Shown here: positions 1 through 7,784 of the stretch, one piece after another | Layout: the number at the start of each line of letters is the position of its first letter | How positions within the stretch are numbered: the stretch's first letter is position 1 | NCBI GenBank assembly: GCA_023416335.1 | Contig: JAEZHY010000290.1 | Location: 1 to 33,219 of the forward strand | Reading direction: 5' to 3' | From: Pseudomonadota bacterium | Lineage (GTDB): Bacteria; Desulfobacterota; Syntrophobacteria; Syntrophobacterales; Syntrophobacteraceae | Length of the DNA: 33,219 nt | Notes under the pieces: model-generated | Databases searched by the model: none | The model's input: only the letters and a program-made list of their open reading frames with translations | Told to the model about the DNA's origin: nothing | Position numbers and translations under genes: made by a program

Positions 1-899
1 CTGGTTTTGGATATCCGGTCCCCGGGATTGAATACGCTTATGCCCTCTCCAAGCCTTCTGTTGAAGAGGTACCTTCTTGCGAACACCATCTCATAGACCC
101 TGGAGGGAGAATCGAGCATATCGAGAAGGGTTTGATACAGGGACTGGCAGATGGTGCACGCGTTGTCCTTGAAAACCCACTCGTATTGCTTGTGGGAGAA
201 GAGCCTGCGTTTGAAGGCTTCATCTGTTATGAGTTCCTCCAGGAATTCCCGGCGGTACGGTTTGGGGATCAGAAGTAACGGGTTATCATGGCTTGGACAG
301 GGAACTTCCAGGTATTCCTTGCCCGTCTGGGCAAACTGGGCGATTTCCTGGAACTGGGCGGCAGAGCCGGACCGCAATTGCGCAAGGGGGATATGGACTT
401 CGGACTCGCTGCCGCTTCCCAACTCTTTCCTGTCAATCCGCCACACGGTCTCGAAACTCGCACCCGCTTCCGTCTTGGTGTACTGCTCGAACTTCATGAG
501 CACATTGTTGAGAAAAGTGCTCTTTCCACAACCGTGCGGCCCTTCGAAGATATAGATCCTGTTCTGCCGGATTCCCCGTCTGAAAGAAGAGATATGGCTG
601 ACGAACCTGTTCACGAAGAGACGGTCCCCAAAGAAAGGGTGGTCCGTTCCTTCCGAGAAGAGACCGCTGCAATCGTAATAGACATAGTTGATGGACTCGG
701 GATCTTCGGGATATTCGTTTATGCCGTCTCCTATGTAGCTGTAGACCATGTCGTAAAACATCTGGAAAATATTTCGGAAAATGAGTTCGGGCGACTTCGC
801 CGCAAGTCCCATGAATTCCGCAAATGTGAGCGGGGTCCGTTGCTCCCGCTCCTTTATTTTCCGGCAAAGATTTTCCACCGAGTGTTCTACATCCGCCAT
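1..899 (-). CDS. Second PrkA-like serine kinase/AAA ATPase (3' end outside window)
   Basis: Reading the minus strand from the ATG at 899 gives 299 uninterrupted codons that run off the left edge, so the C-terminal part is missing. Residues 117-128 (IFEGPHGCGKST) are a Walker A P-loop with the flanking pattern of the PrkA AAA domain. A CPSHDNPLLLIP segment near residue 201 and a CTIC pair at residues 248-251 also fit PrkA-type proteins. PrkA (YeaG) proteins combine an AAA core with a C-terminal protein-kinase-like domain; the kinase part is not visible here. The start has GGAG eight bases upstream and lies 24 bases after the spoVR stop, so this is the last visible gene of the prkA-yeaH-spoVR set. 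It differs clearly from the first PrkA at 4420-6486 (GPHGCGKS against GEPGNGKT), so it is a diverged paralog rather than a recent copy. Confidence 0.88.
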   Translation of the reverse strand, partial: MADVEHSVENLCRKIKEREQRTPLTFAEFMGLAAKSPELIFRNIFQMFYDMVYSYIGDGINEYPEDPESINYVYYDCSGLFSEGTDHPFFGDRLFVNRFVSHISSFRRGIRQNRIYIFEGPHGCGKSTFLNNVLMKFEQYTKTEAGASFETVWRIDRKELGSGSESEVHIPLAQLRSGSAAQFQEIAQFAQTGKEYLEVPCPSHDNPLLLIPKPYRREFLEELITDEAFKRRLFSHKQYEWVFKDNACTICQSLYQTLLDMLDSPSRVYEMVFARRYLFNRRLGEGISVFNPGDRISKT

Positions 900-923
900 T
901 GCCGTGACTCCGTTACGTTTCCC

Positions 924-2558
924 TCATAGAAAACTTTTCGCGATCTTTCTGTTATCCATCGTATAGAGCACCCGCCTGTAGGTTGGCCCCGACGGAGGTT
1001 CCACCGAGTAGGCAGCAGGGGGTGGCCTGTATTCCTCTTTCTTTTCGACGAGTTCGGTTGTTTCGAGCTTGACGGTCCCTCCCCAGAGGTATTCGATCCC
1101 GAGCATAGTGTTCGGGATGAACTCTTTGACCAGAGGCTTGCCTTCGAAATGGTGATCGAGGTAGAGGCAGTCTTCCCCCGTTTTTGACGTTTCGATCTCG
1201 ATCCAGGGAGGGTGGTACAGGGCATCGAGCAGCATCTGCTTGTATTTGGCGGCATCCCTGCTCTGTACGAAATATTCCCATACCCGCCTGGCGATATTCA
1301 ATCTTCTGCCGGCAACGAAAAGCCGGTGCCGGTCCACAAAGTCCTGGTCGATAAAGGTATTGATGAACATGAAGTCGTTGAAATCTTCCCTGACCCTGAA
1401 GACCTCCTCCATCCCGGCCCCGATTCCGGAATCGTATTTTTCGCGCTGACAGGAGTTCCTGAGTTTCTGGAAATCATAGGAAAGCCTGCCCTTGTTGCCC
1501 ATTTCCTCAATGTGCTCAAACAGGCGCATACCCAAGGCATACGGGTTGATTCCCACCCGCGGAAGGGCCGTTACCATTGCATTTATGCGAGCGAAAGCCA
1601 CCTCGTTGCCGCTGATCCTGTCGTCATTCAGGAAGAGCTTCTCGTGCCAGTAGCTCGCCCAGCCTTCGTTGAGAATTTTGGTCCTTATCTGCGGCTGGAA
1701 GAAAAGCGACGTCTTGCGGACGATCTCCAATACGGTTCCCATCCACCGGTTTTCTTCCTTATTCAGAAAAGGCGAATGCTCCTGCAGAAACTGGAGGATG
1801 TCTTTCGAACCCCGTACGCATTTCTTCCTGTGCTTTTCGAAAAGTGCCTCGAACTCCGGGTACTTTCCGTTCACTTCCGAGAAAAAGAGCGGCTCGGCCA
1901 TGTCGTCGTATTGGTGAAGGTTTTCGTTATAGCGGTCCACCTCTTTGAGATAATCGCTCAGGCTCACTTTCCTGATCGACTGCAGGAAGACGTCGAAATA
2001 GAAATCCAATTTCCGCGACGCCTTGATTTCCCGGGACTCGCACAGATCCGAGAGTTCTCCGTAGAAGCCGACCAGGTTGTCGATCCCCCGGCTGAACTCG
2101 ATGACGTAATCGAGCCAACGCCCCTTTTCCGACCTGAGCATCGCGATCGTGCATTTGTCCGAAAGGGCCTGGCCCGCAAAATCCCTGCCCCAGGTGTGCT
2201 GAAAGGACATGTTGTTCTGAAAGAAATCGATGTGGGCCAGCACATGATAGAAGATCATCACGTTCAGCCAGTCCGGATTGTTGTCGTTGTAGAAGGAAAT
2301 GGCCGGGCGGGTGTTGATGACGGTTTCATAGGGATTGTTCGGATAGAGTTCGTAGCGGCCCTTTTCTTTCAGGACTTCGACGTCGTGCACCCAGTAGTCG
2401 TAGAGGGTCGGGATCATGTTCTTCGGACTGAGTTCGAGAAGGTCCCTGTTGGTCACGATATACTCGAGCGTTTCGTCGTGGAAGCGGAGTCCCGCTTCCC
2501 GCGCCCGCTCCTTGCATCCTTCCATGATTTTCTTGGTATGCTGATTTATGAGATCCAT
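924..2558 (-). CDS. spoVR: SpoVR family protein
   Basis: A 544-residue protein recognised as SpoVR (YcgB in E. coli) from its overall sequence, including MIPTLYDYWVHDVEVLK and HVLAHIDFFQNN in the N-terminal half and EGWASYWHEKL in the middle. SpoVR is linked to spore cortex formation in Bacillus, but its biochemical role is unsettled; in Proteobacteria it nearly always sits with yeaG and yeaH homologs in a stress-related locus, as here. The ATG at 2558 is preferred over an upstream in-frame TTG at 2573 because GAGGA lies eight bases before the ATG. It lies 71 bases after the yeaH-like stop and 24 bases before the second PrkA. Length matches the family (about 500-550). Confidence 0.95.
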   Translation of the reverse strand: MDLINQHTKKIMEGCKERAREAGLRFHDETLEYIVTNRDLLELSPKNMIPTLYDYWVHDVEVLKEKGRYELYPNNPYETVINTRPAISFYNDNNPDWLNVMIFYHVLAHIDFFQNNMSFQHTWGRDFAGQALSDKCTIAMLRSEKGRWLDYVIEFSRGIDNLVGFYGELSDLCESREIKASRKLDFYFDVFLQSIRKVSLSDYLKEVDRYNENLHQYDDMAEPLFFSEVNGKYPEFEALFEKHRKKCVRGSKDILQFLQEHSPFLNKEENRWMGTVLEIVRKTSLFFQPQIRTKILNEGWASYWHEKLFLNDDRISGNEVAFARINAMVTALPRVGINPYALGMRLFEHIEEMGNKGRLSYDFQKLRNSCQREKYDSGIGAGMEEVFRVREDFNDFMFINTFIDQDFVDRHRLFVAGRRLNIARRVWEYFVQSRDAAKYKQMLLDALYHPPWIEIETSKTGEDCLYLDHHFEGKPLVKEFIPNTMLGIEYLWGGTVKLETTELVEKKEEYRPPPAAYSVEPPSGPTYRRVLYTMDNRKIAKSFL

Positions 2559-2629
2559 ATTAGAAGTCCTCAAGCAGGAGGAACGTCGAGGTCTTGACTT
2601 TGACTTGAAAACGAGCCGGAATCCGTTTC

Positions 2630-3973
2630 TCAGGAGAGCAGCTTCCTGATGCCTTCAATGAGGCGCACCTCCGAGGCATCCTCTCCGACCGAATCGAGAC
2701 GGATCTTTTGAGGGTACTCGTCCAGCAGGCGGGAGGTCTTGATATACCTTTCGACCCCGGTCAGCCCTCCCTCATCGGAACTCCTCCCGGCGATTGTGAT
2801 TCCCACCCTGTTGCTGTGCCCCAGGCTCTTCCTGATTTCCGGAATGGTTCGGCTTCCGTCCGAATCCCAGTCGTCACCGTCGGTACCGTGGAAAACGTAA
2901 ATGTTGTAATCGCGCGCAAGGTTCTCGCTTTCGACGATTTCGTTTACCAGCCGATAAGCCGATTCCACCCGCGTTCCTCCGGCAACCGAGGAGTTGTAGT
3001 AGGTATAAAAGTCCGCAACTTCCTTTGCATCGGTATCGTGCAGGATGAACCGCGTTTCGACCCGCTTTTCGTACTGGAACAGCAGCCAACTGTAGATGAG
3101 CACATGCTGGGTCACGACCGTATCCGTGGGTTTACCGGACATGGATCCGGAATAATCCCTCAGAAAAAACACGACGGCCTGGGATTCGTAATCTTTTTCT
3201 TTCGACAGGATGCGATAGACGTAGTCCCGCGGCGAGACCAGCAATTCCATGGGATCGACGTCCTGAGGGTCCCGAATGTTGGCGAGGTTTAGATTCGTTT
3301 CGATGATGTTTCGCAGGGTGGCCTTTTTATCGAGAAGCTGTCCGACCCCTTTGTGCCTGTCGGTCAAATCGTAAGTGTACCGGGTCAGGGAGGGCTTCTT
3401 TCCTTTATTGTAGAGGTTCGGTAGTTCGAACTTTTCGCTCAGGATCCGTCCGAGGTCGTAGGCGCTCGATTCGATCTCGTGTTCCGCGCCCTCCCCCTGC
3501 CCTGCTCCGCCGGCGCCCGTTCCTTCCGCGCCGTCGATCGGTTCCTCTCCAATGATTTCACCTTCCTGCCCTTCACCCGTTCCTCCGGACGAACCTCCTC
3601 CTCCCGGATCGCCGCTTCTTACGTCGTGGATGAACTTCTCCTCAACGGTCGTCGGCACGAGGATGATCTTTCCCCTGTCTCCGCGGCCCGGTTTGACCAG
3701 ACGTCCAACCCGGATTTTTCGGGGAAAGCCGTCCTTTTCCCTCAGCTTGTCCCGTTCAAGCAGTTCGTCTATTGCGCTGAGGTTATGGTGAAATGTCCCG
3801 CCGGGCGGCGACCCGTTCTGCACGGCAACCCAGTCGTTGCGGCCGTAAATATCCGCCAGGGCGGGAAACCCCGTCGAATCGTACCGGACCTCTTCGGCCC
3901 CACGGACTTCGTGGATACCGCCCGAGAGTTCCTCGATTATTTCTTTATGAAAAGGGAAAATGTGCTTTTCCAT
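2630..3973 (-). CDS. yeaH: YeaH-like DUF444 / UPF0229 protein with VWA domain
   Basis: A 447-residue protein of the DUF444/UPF0229 family. The N-terminal third is basic and polar, residues about 125-170 form a low-complexity Gly/Glu-rich linker, and the C-terminal half is a von Willebrand A-like domain with the metal-binding motif DYSGSMSG. The family partners with PrkA/YeaG kinases and SpoVR; E. coli YeaH is encoded directly after YeaG and acts in the same nitrogen-starvation and stationary-phase pathway. The ATG at 3973 follows GAGGT by six bases and is preferred to the TTG at 3985. Unusually, it is separated from its prkA partner by a 446-base gap full of palindromic repeats, so it may have its own promoter or depend on read-through. 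Confidence 0.94.
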   Translation of the reverse strand: MEKHIFPFHKEIIEELSGGIHEVRGAEEVRYDSTGFPALADIYGRNDWVAVQNGSPPGGTFHHNLSAIDELLERDKLREKDGFPRKIRVGRLVKPGRGDRGKIILVPTTVEEKFIHDVRSGDPGGGGSSGGTGEGQEGEIIGEEPIDGAEGTGAGGAGQGEGAEHEIESSAYDLGRILSEKFELPNLYNKGKKPSLTRYTYDLTDRHKGVGQLLDKKATLRNIIETNLNLANIRDPQDVDPMELLVSPRDYVYRILSKEKDYESQAVVFFLRDYSGSMSGKPTDTVVTQHVLIYSWLLFQYEKRVETRFILHDTDAKEVADFYTYYNSSVAGGTRVESAYRLVNEIVESENLARDYNIYVFHGTDGDDWDSDGSRTIPEIRKSLGHSNRVGITIAGRSSDEGGLTGVERYIKTSRLLDEYPQKIRLDSVGEDASEVRLIEGIRKLLS

Positions 3974-4016
3974 GGCTGACCTCAAAGGTTGGGGGAAGAT
4001 TCCCCTGCCGGGACGG

Positions 4017-4042
4017 GGTTCCCAAGGCGGACCTTGGGAACC
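4017..4042. repeat. REP-like palindrome, family A (GGTTCCCAAGG)
   Basis: Perfect 11-base inverted repeat GGTTCCCAAGG / CCTTGGGAACC around a four-base loop (CGGA), followed by AGCG. The same palindrome with a five-base loop is at 16704-16730, and half-sites CTTGGGAACCAGCG occur near 10578 and 25012. All four lie between genes. Confidence 0.85.
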
Positions 4043-4085
4043 AGCGGCGTATTACCCTAAGCAACAGCATTGACGATGAAGCCTC

Positions 4086-4222
4086 GTAGGGTGGGCACCC
4101 TGTTTCTTGGGTGCCCACCATCCGGCAATCCCGATGATGGCTTTTTCCAGCGCGCATCCCATACCAACTCTTGTTCCGAGAGGGGACGGACGGTGGGCAC
4201 GATAGTGCCGTGCCCACCCTAC
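4086..4222. repeat. MITE/REP-like element with 13-base inverted ends, copy 1
   Basis: The element begins GTAGGGTGGGCAC and ends GTGCCCACCCTAC, a perfect 13-base terminal inverted repeat. Each end folds into its own hairpin: GGTGGGCACCC/GGGTGCCCACC (4090-4119, loop of eight) and GGTGGGCACG/CGTGCCCACC (4192-4218, loop of seven). The total of 137 bases nearly equals the second element at 16779-16914. No transposase is encoded and no clear target duplication is visible. Confidence 0.8.
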
Positions 4223-4353
4223 TCGGCTGTCCGTGCCACCCAGGGACCGTAGACCGTAGTAGACCGTAGGATGGGTGGGAGCGGAGCGGGAACCCATCGT
4301 TTTTTGAGGTGCGCTCCCCTCTCAGTCGCCGGAAAGCCTCGTAGATTCTATGA

Positions 4354-4416
4354 AGGGTGGGCACCCTGTTTCTTGGGGTGCCCACCATCCGGCAATCCCG
4401 ATAATGGCTTTTCTCC
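4354..4416. repeat. Partial second copy of the left part of the 137-base element
   Basis: About 60 bases repeat 4088-4148 nearly exactly: the same GGTGGGCACCC hairpin, then CCATCCGGCAATCCCGAT and ATGGCTTTT. Differences are one extra G in the hairpin, one substitution (GATGATGG/GATAATGG) and a change near the end. It ends close to the prkA stop and could fold on the prkA 3' end. Confidence 0.85.
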
Positions 4417-4419
4417 GGC

Positions 4420-6486
4420 CTAATTCTCATCGTTTTTCGTGCAGAAATACTCGATCGTCTTCTGCGCGCAGGTCAGGCAGTAGCCGAGCTTGTTCAGCAT
4501 GGCCTGGACGATGCGGTCGTAGAGCTTCTGGTTCTCTTCGTTGGTACGGTTTGCGAGTGCTCCGATGAGGCTGCCCGCACCCGCTATATCCGACTTCAAA
4601 CGGACGTCCGTTACCGCTTTAACCAGTTCCAGGTTGTCCATGAAGTCGTAATCCCGGTCCGTCGACATCTTCTGTCCGTAAATCTTCCTGATCGATGTCC
4701 TGAAGGACTCCCGCTGCTCATTGGTTTTGAGGCCGAGCCTGTCTTCGACGCTCTGGACATAGCGCTCGTCGATTTTGAGCGCCTTCAGCTCGCCCGTCTG
4801 CGGATTCTTGTACTTCCACATCTTGTCCGGCCCGAGGTTTTCCGCGTCGATGCCGATAATCATGTTCACATAATTCATCACGTCCCGGCGGATGGCGTGC
4901 GGCTCATCCATGTACGCGTTGAACATCTCGGTCATGATCCGTTCCCTGTAGAGCCCTTTCGCCAGCTTCAGGTCATCCAGGTATTTGGCCCGCTCGTTGG
5001 ATTCGGGGACATAGTCGAGCACGATGCGGCCCAGCGAACGGAAGATGTCGTAGGCAAACATGCACTGGCCTTCATTGGTCTCGGAGGTCTCCATCTGGAG
5101 TTGAATGGCCCGGCCCAGGTTTCTCTGTCCCAGCCCCTTCTGGCCGAACCTTTTGGTGATGTCCGGTTCGTGGTTGAGCATGTCGATGACCTCGGCCAGC
5201 GTCTTGATACTCTTCTCTCCGGCAACTTCTCCGGCCGCGAGTTTCATCATTTCGATGGCGGTGAGCTTTTCCGATTTCGGCAGCCGGGTCAGGACCGCCG
5301 ACACCGATGCGGCATAGTTCAAATTGGGGTCCTGATGGAGCATTTCCTTGTTGAGGGTGGTTTTGGCTTCGCTTCCGATCGCGTAGTCGGTCAACTGTTC
5401 CTGAAGCCTGTAGTCCGTGTTGTGGGCAACGTAGCAGATCCTGCAGCGGTCAACGATCGGCGCTTCCTCTTTTTCGGCAAGGAACCTGTTGAATTCGGAA
5501 TTATTGCTCGTTGCGATTATCAGCGTATCGATCGGCCACCGAAATCCGTCGATCTCGATGTTCCGGTTCTGAATGACCCCAAGGTAGACCTGGACGAGGT
5601 CCTTTTTGTTTTTGAAGATTTCGTCGCTGAAATGGATCCCCCCACCCGCGACACGCGCCAGGGCGCCCCTTCGGAGGTCGAAGCGATAGGGATTGTTCGC
5701 ATCGGTTATGTGGAGCAGGCGCTGGATGGATTCTTCCCCGAGCAGGTCCACTGCGGAAGATGTGATTTTGTCTTTTGCGGAATATTTGCCGGTCAGGGTT
5801 CCCATGCTTTCGCTCAAGGGTACCGGGATGACCTCGAAGAAGCTCAGCAGCTTTGTCCGGTCCCCCTGGCAGTATTCTCTGATCTCATTGATGATGTAGT
5901 CGCTGCATGCCCCAAGCGGCCTGTAGTTCTGATAGAGCTTGTCGACCTGCGAGTCGGTGAACTTTCCAAGCGCTCCAAGAAATTCTTTGTTCTCTTCCCT
6001 GGAAGGGAGCAGATTCATGGCCAGGATCATCGGGTCTTCGAAGGTCTGTGACTGGATGACCTTTATCTTGCCGTAGTTGCCCAGCTCGTCCAGGTTTCTG
6101 AAAACAAAGGTGTATCTCCTGTTTTCTTCACGGGCCAGGAATTCCCGGTAAAGAGCACACAGGTAATCGACAAAAAAGGTTTTGCCGTTGCCCGGCTCTC
6201 CCACTAGTACATAGGCCATCTCCCTTGAAGATCCCCCCTCGGCGGCATCCTTTACAAATGAAACGAAACTGTTGATCTCATCATACATGCCTATGACGTG
6301 CTTGGGACCGATTCGAAATATCCTGAAGTCATAGGTACTCTTACCATTGACCATTACTTTTTCGACGGCCGAGGATTCGCTGAGAATCATCCTGGCCACA
6401 GCCTGGTAGGCATTCTCGAAGCGTCTTTTGCCGGCTTGCACCTGGCAAAGATGGTACTCCACCGTGTTCTTGTTGTTCATGTCCAT
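4420..6486 (-). CDS. prkA: PrkA serine protein kinase (YeaG)
   Basis: A 688-residue PrkA/YeaG homolog, slightly longer than the usual 630-650. The Walker A motif GEPGNGKT is at residues 96-103; the AAA core continues through GGIHFSDEIFKNKKDLVQV (Walker B-like) and IIATSNNSEFNRF. The C-terminal third matches the PrkA C-terminal domain, and the protein ends with a CLTC pair and a further Cys. E. coli YeaG is a serine/threonine kinase active in nitrogen starvation and stationary phase; Bacillus PrkA affects sporulation. Start: ATG at 6486 with GGAG seven bases upstream. It is the first gene of the minus-strand locus and has 327 bases of non-coding DNA upstream, where its promoter should lie. Confidence 0.96.
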   Translation of the reverse strand: MDMNNKNTVEYHLCQVQAGKRRFENAYQAVARMILSESSAVEKVMVNGKSTYDFRIFRIGPKHVIGMYDEINSFVSFVKDAAEGGSSREMAYVLVGEPGNGKTFFVDYLCALYREFLAREENRRYTFVFRNLDELGNYGKIKVIQSQTFEDPMILAMNLLPSREENKEFLGALGKFTDSQVDKLYQNYRPLGACSDYIINEIREYCQGDRTKLLSFFEVIPVPLSESMGTLTGKYSAKDKITSSAVDLLGEESIQRLLHITDANNPYRFDLRRGALARVAGGGIHFSDEIFKNKKDLVQVYLGVIQNRNIEIDGFRWPIDTLIIATSNNSEFNRFLAEKEEAPIVDRCRICYVAHNTDYRLQEQLTDYAIGSEAKTTLNKEMLHQDPNLNYAASVSAVLTRLPKSEKLTAIEMMKLAAGEVAGEKSIKTLAEVIDMLNHEPDITKRFGQKGLGQRNLGRAIQLQMETSETNEGQCMFAYDIFRSLGRIVLDYVPESNERAKYLDDLKLAKGLYRERIMTEMFNAYMDEPHAIRRDVMNYVNMIIGIDAENLGPDKMWKYKNPQTGELKALKIDERYVQSVEDRLGLKTNEQRESFRTSIRKIYGQKMSTDRDYDFMDNLELVKAVTDVRLKSDIAGAGSLIGALANRTNEENQKLYDRIVQAMLNKLGYCLTCAQKTIEYFCTKNDEN

Positions 6487-6813
6487 TTTTCCACTCCAGA
6501 CTTAAGACGGTTCGGGAACGTCGCCGAATTGGCAGATTAATTCAGGCAAATTCCCATTTTGGGCGACGAGTTTAAGAAAGAGCCGAAGTTCCGCTCCGGT
6601 TGCCAGGGAGATAATTCCAGTTCCGGCAAGAATTTAGCAGGGCTCGATCCTCGCAACACCCGGCGAGGGTGTGAAGAAATCAGAGAGCCGTTCTGACCGA
6701 CTCAATATTCAATTATTATGCCGGCTATGAAGATCGCAGATGGTCGGAGATGGACCTCACATAGGGTTGCCCTTGAACCTTATACCTTGGGCACGTAGGC
6801 CGGCCGTACCAGA
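6487..6813. other. Intergenic region upstream of prkA
   Basis: 327 bases with no credible gene between the prkA start and the end of the cysteine hydrolase gene, both on the minus strand. It should contain the prkA promoter. I could not identify a convincing sigma-70 or sigma-54 promoter or a terminator hairpin with a T-run. Confidence 0.6.
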
Positions 6814-7425
6814 TTAACGCGATTCGGACCTGAGCAGTTCGCCCAGGTTTAAGGAGGTCGAAGGTTTCGTGTCGGCTTTGAGCACCTTTTCCATGATAGC
6901 CAGGGCTTGTCTGTTGTCTTCGGGATCTGCCGAAGCGATGCAATCGGAAGGAACCACCAGTTTGTAGTCGCGCAAGTAAGCATCCGCGGCGGTGAAAAGA
7001 ATGCAGTTGTTGCCTGCGATGCCTGTCAGTATAAGTATTTTTGACCTCAGATGTTTGAGAAGGACATCCAGGGTCGTAGAGAAGAAACCCGAGTTCTTCG
7101 GTTTCAGGACGAAATAATCGGCCTCCCCGGGTTGCAGCAGTTCGGCAATAGGCTTCCCCCATGCATCATCCGTGAGACAATGCCTCACAAGGGTGTTGAA
7201 ATCCGATCTCCATTTCCCGAAGTTGTCGTTTACATAGATTACCGGTATCCCGACCGCGCATGCCTGCGCCCTCAGGTCCCTGATCTTTTCAGCCATGGGA
7301 CAGGCATGCCTGAACAAGTCGTCTGCGCCCGGGTATTCGAGATCATTGATCATATCGATTATCAGAAGCGCAACAGGCGATTCGTCGGGCGCATTTCCTC
7401 CCATTGTCTCGTCCCGTAACGGCAT
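6814..7425 (-). CDS. Isochorismatase-like cysteine hydrolase
   Basis: A 203-residue member of the isochorismatase/nicotinamidase superfamily. The catalytic triad can be read as Asp24 (LLIIDMIND), Lys108 (VLKPKNSGFFST) and Cys141 (GIAGNNCILFTAADA), each in its usual context. Such enzymes hydrolyse small amides, ureido compounds or enol ethers; the substrate cannot be told from sequence. The ATG at 7425 is chosen over a longer frame from 7491 because GAGGAG lies eight bases upstream. It is a lone gene, divergent from cydAB and upstream of the prkA locus in the same direction. A nicotinamidase would normally show metal-binding His residues near Asp; these are not obvious, so a generic amidohydrolase is safer. 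Confidence 0.9.
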   Translation of the reverse strand: MPLRDETMGGNAPDESPVALLIIDMINDLEYPGADDLFRHACPMAEKIRDLRAQACAVGIPVIYVNDNFGKWRSDFNTLVRHCLTDDAWGKPIAELLQPGEADYFVLKPKNSGFFSTTLDVLLKHLRSKILILTGIAGNNCILFTAADAYLRDYKLVVPSDCIASADPEDNRQALAIMEKVLKADTKPSTSLNLGELLRSESR

Positions 7426-7784
7426 TTTCTGAACTCCTCGGCCCCCATCGGCTTTTCGCGCAAAAGCACGAACAAAAAAATTGACCAGCAACGGCAGCAG
7501 AGGCCGGAAATATGTATCCGTTCAATTTCTTTTAGAAACTTTGCCCTTGTTCTTCGCGGCTTCGTGTAAAAACTGAAAGTGAGGCACTCTAGGATGTGGC
7601 CGACTGGGAGAAATATAGGACCTCATCTTCCGTCGGGAAAGATGGGGATTTTTTCGGAAGGCTTTCCAAATTAGGGTCTTTTCAGCTCCCTAAATACATG
7701 GAACCCACTATTTATGCCCGGGTTTTTCCTGCTTATCTCAACTGCAGTTTGCATCAGGCCTACTCATAACCAGACAGGGAATAA
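7426..7784. other. Divergent intergenic region between the cysteine hydrolase and cydA
   Basis: 359 bases that must carry the promoters of two divergent units. It is visibly AT-richer than its neighbours, with several inverted repeats (see 7671-7693; also GGAAAG at 7636-7641 with CTTTCC at 7662-7667). No coding frame is credible. No clear -35/-10 pair could be assigned. Confidence 0.6.
7671..7693. promoter_or_regulatory. Inverted repeat upstream of cydA, possible operator
   Basis: TTAGGG and CCCTAA form a perfect six-base inverted repeat spaced by 11 bases, about 90 bases before the cydA ATG. Oxygen- or redox-responsive control of cydAB is usual, so a regulator site is plausible, but this does not match an FNR, ArcA or Rex consensus that I can name. 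Confidence 0.3.

Larger units (their letters stand above)
3974..4419. other. Intergenic region packed with palindromic repeats
   Basis: No believable gene lies in this 446-base gap between prkA and yeaH. It holds, in order, a GGTTCCCAAGG palindrome (4017-4042), a 137-base element with GTAGGGTGGGCAC inverted ends (4086-4222), and a second near-identical copy of that element's left part (4354-4416). Short open frames here read through the repeats and resemble nothing known. Confidence 0.85.

Noticed and set aside
288..929. Plus-strand ORFs at the left edge
   Set aside because: The minus strand has a continuous 299-codon frame with a Walker A motif that simply lacks its stop within the window.
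1212..2597. A 461-codon plus-strand frame opposite spoVR
   Set aside because: Antisense shadow of a well-recognised SpoVR gene; its composition is that of a reversed coding strand.
3974..4419. CRISPR array
   Set aside because: The repeats are few, differ in spacing, and are hairpin elements with inverted ends rather than regular direct repeats with spacers.
4897..6051. A 384-codon plus-strand frame opposite prkA
   Set aside because: Antisense shadow of the PrkA AAA domain; no recognisable domain.
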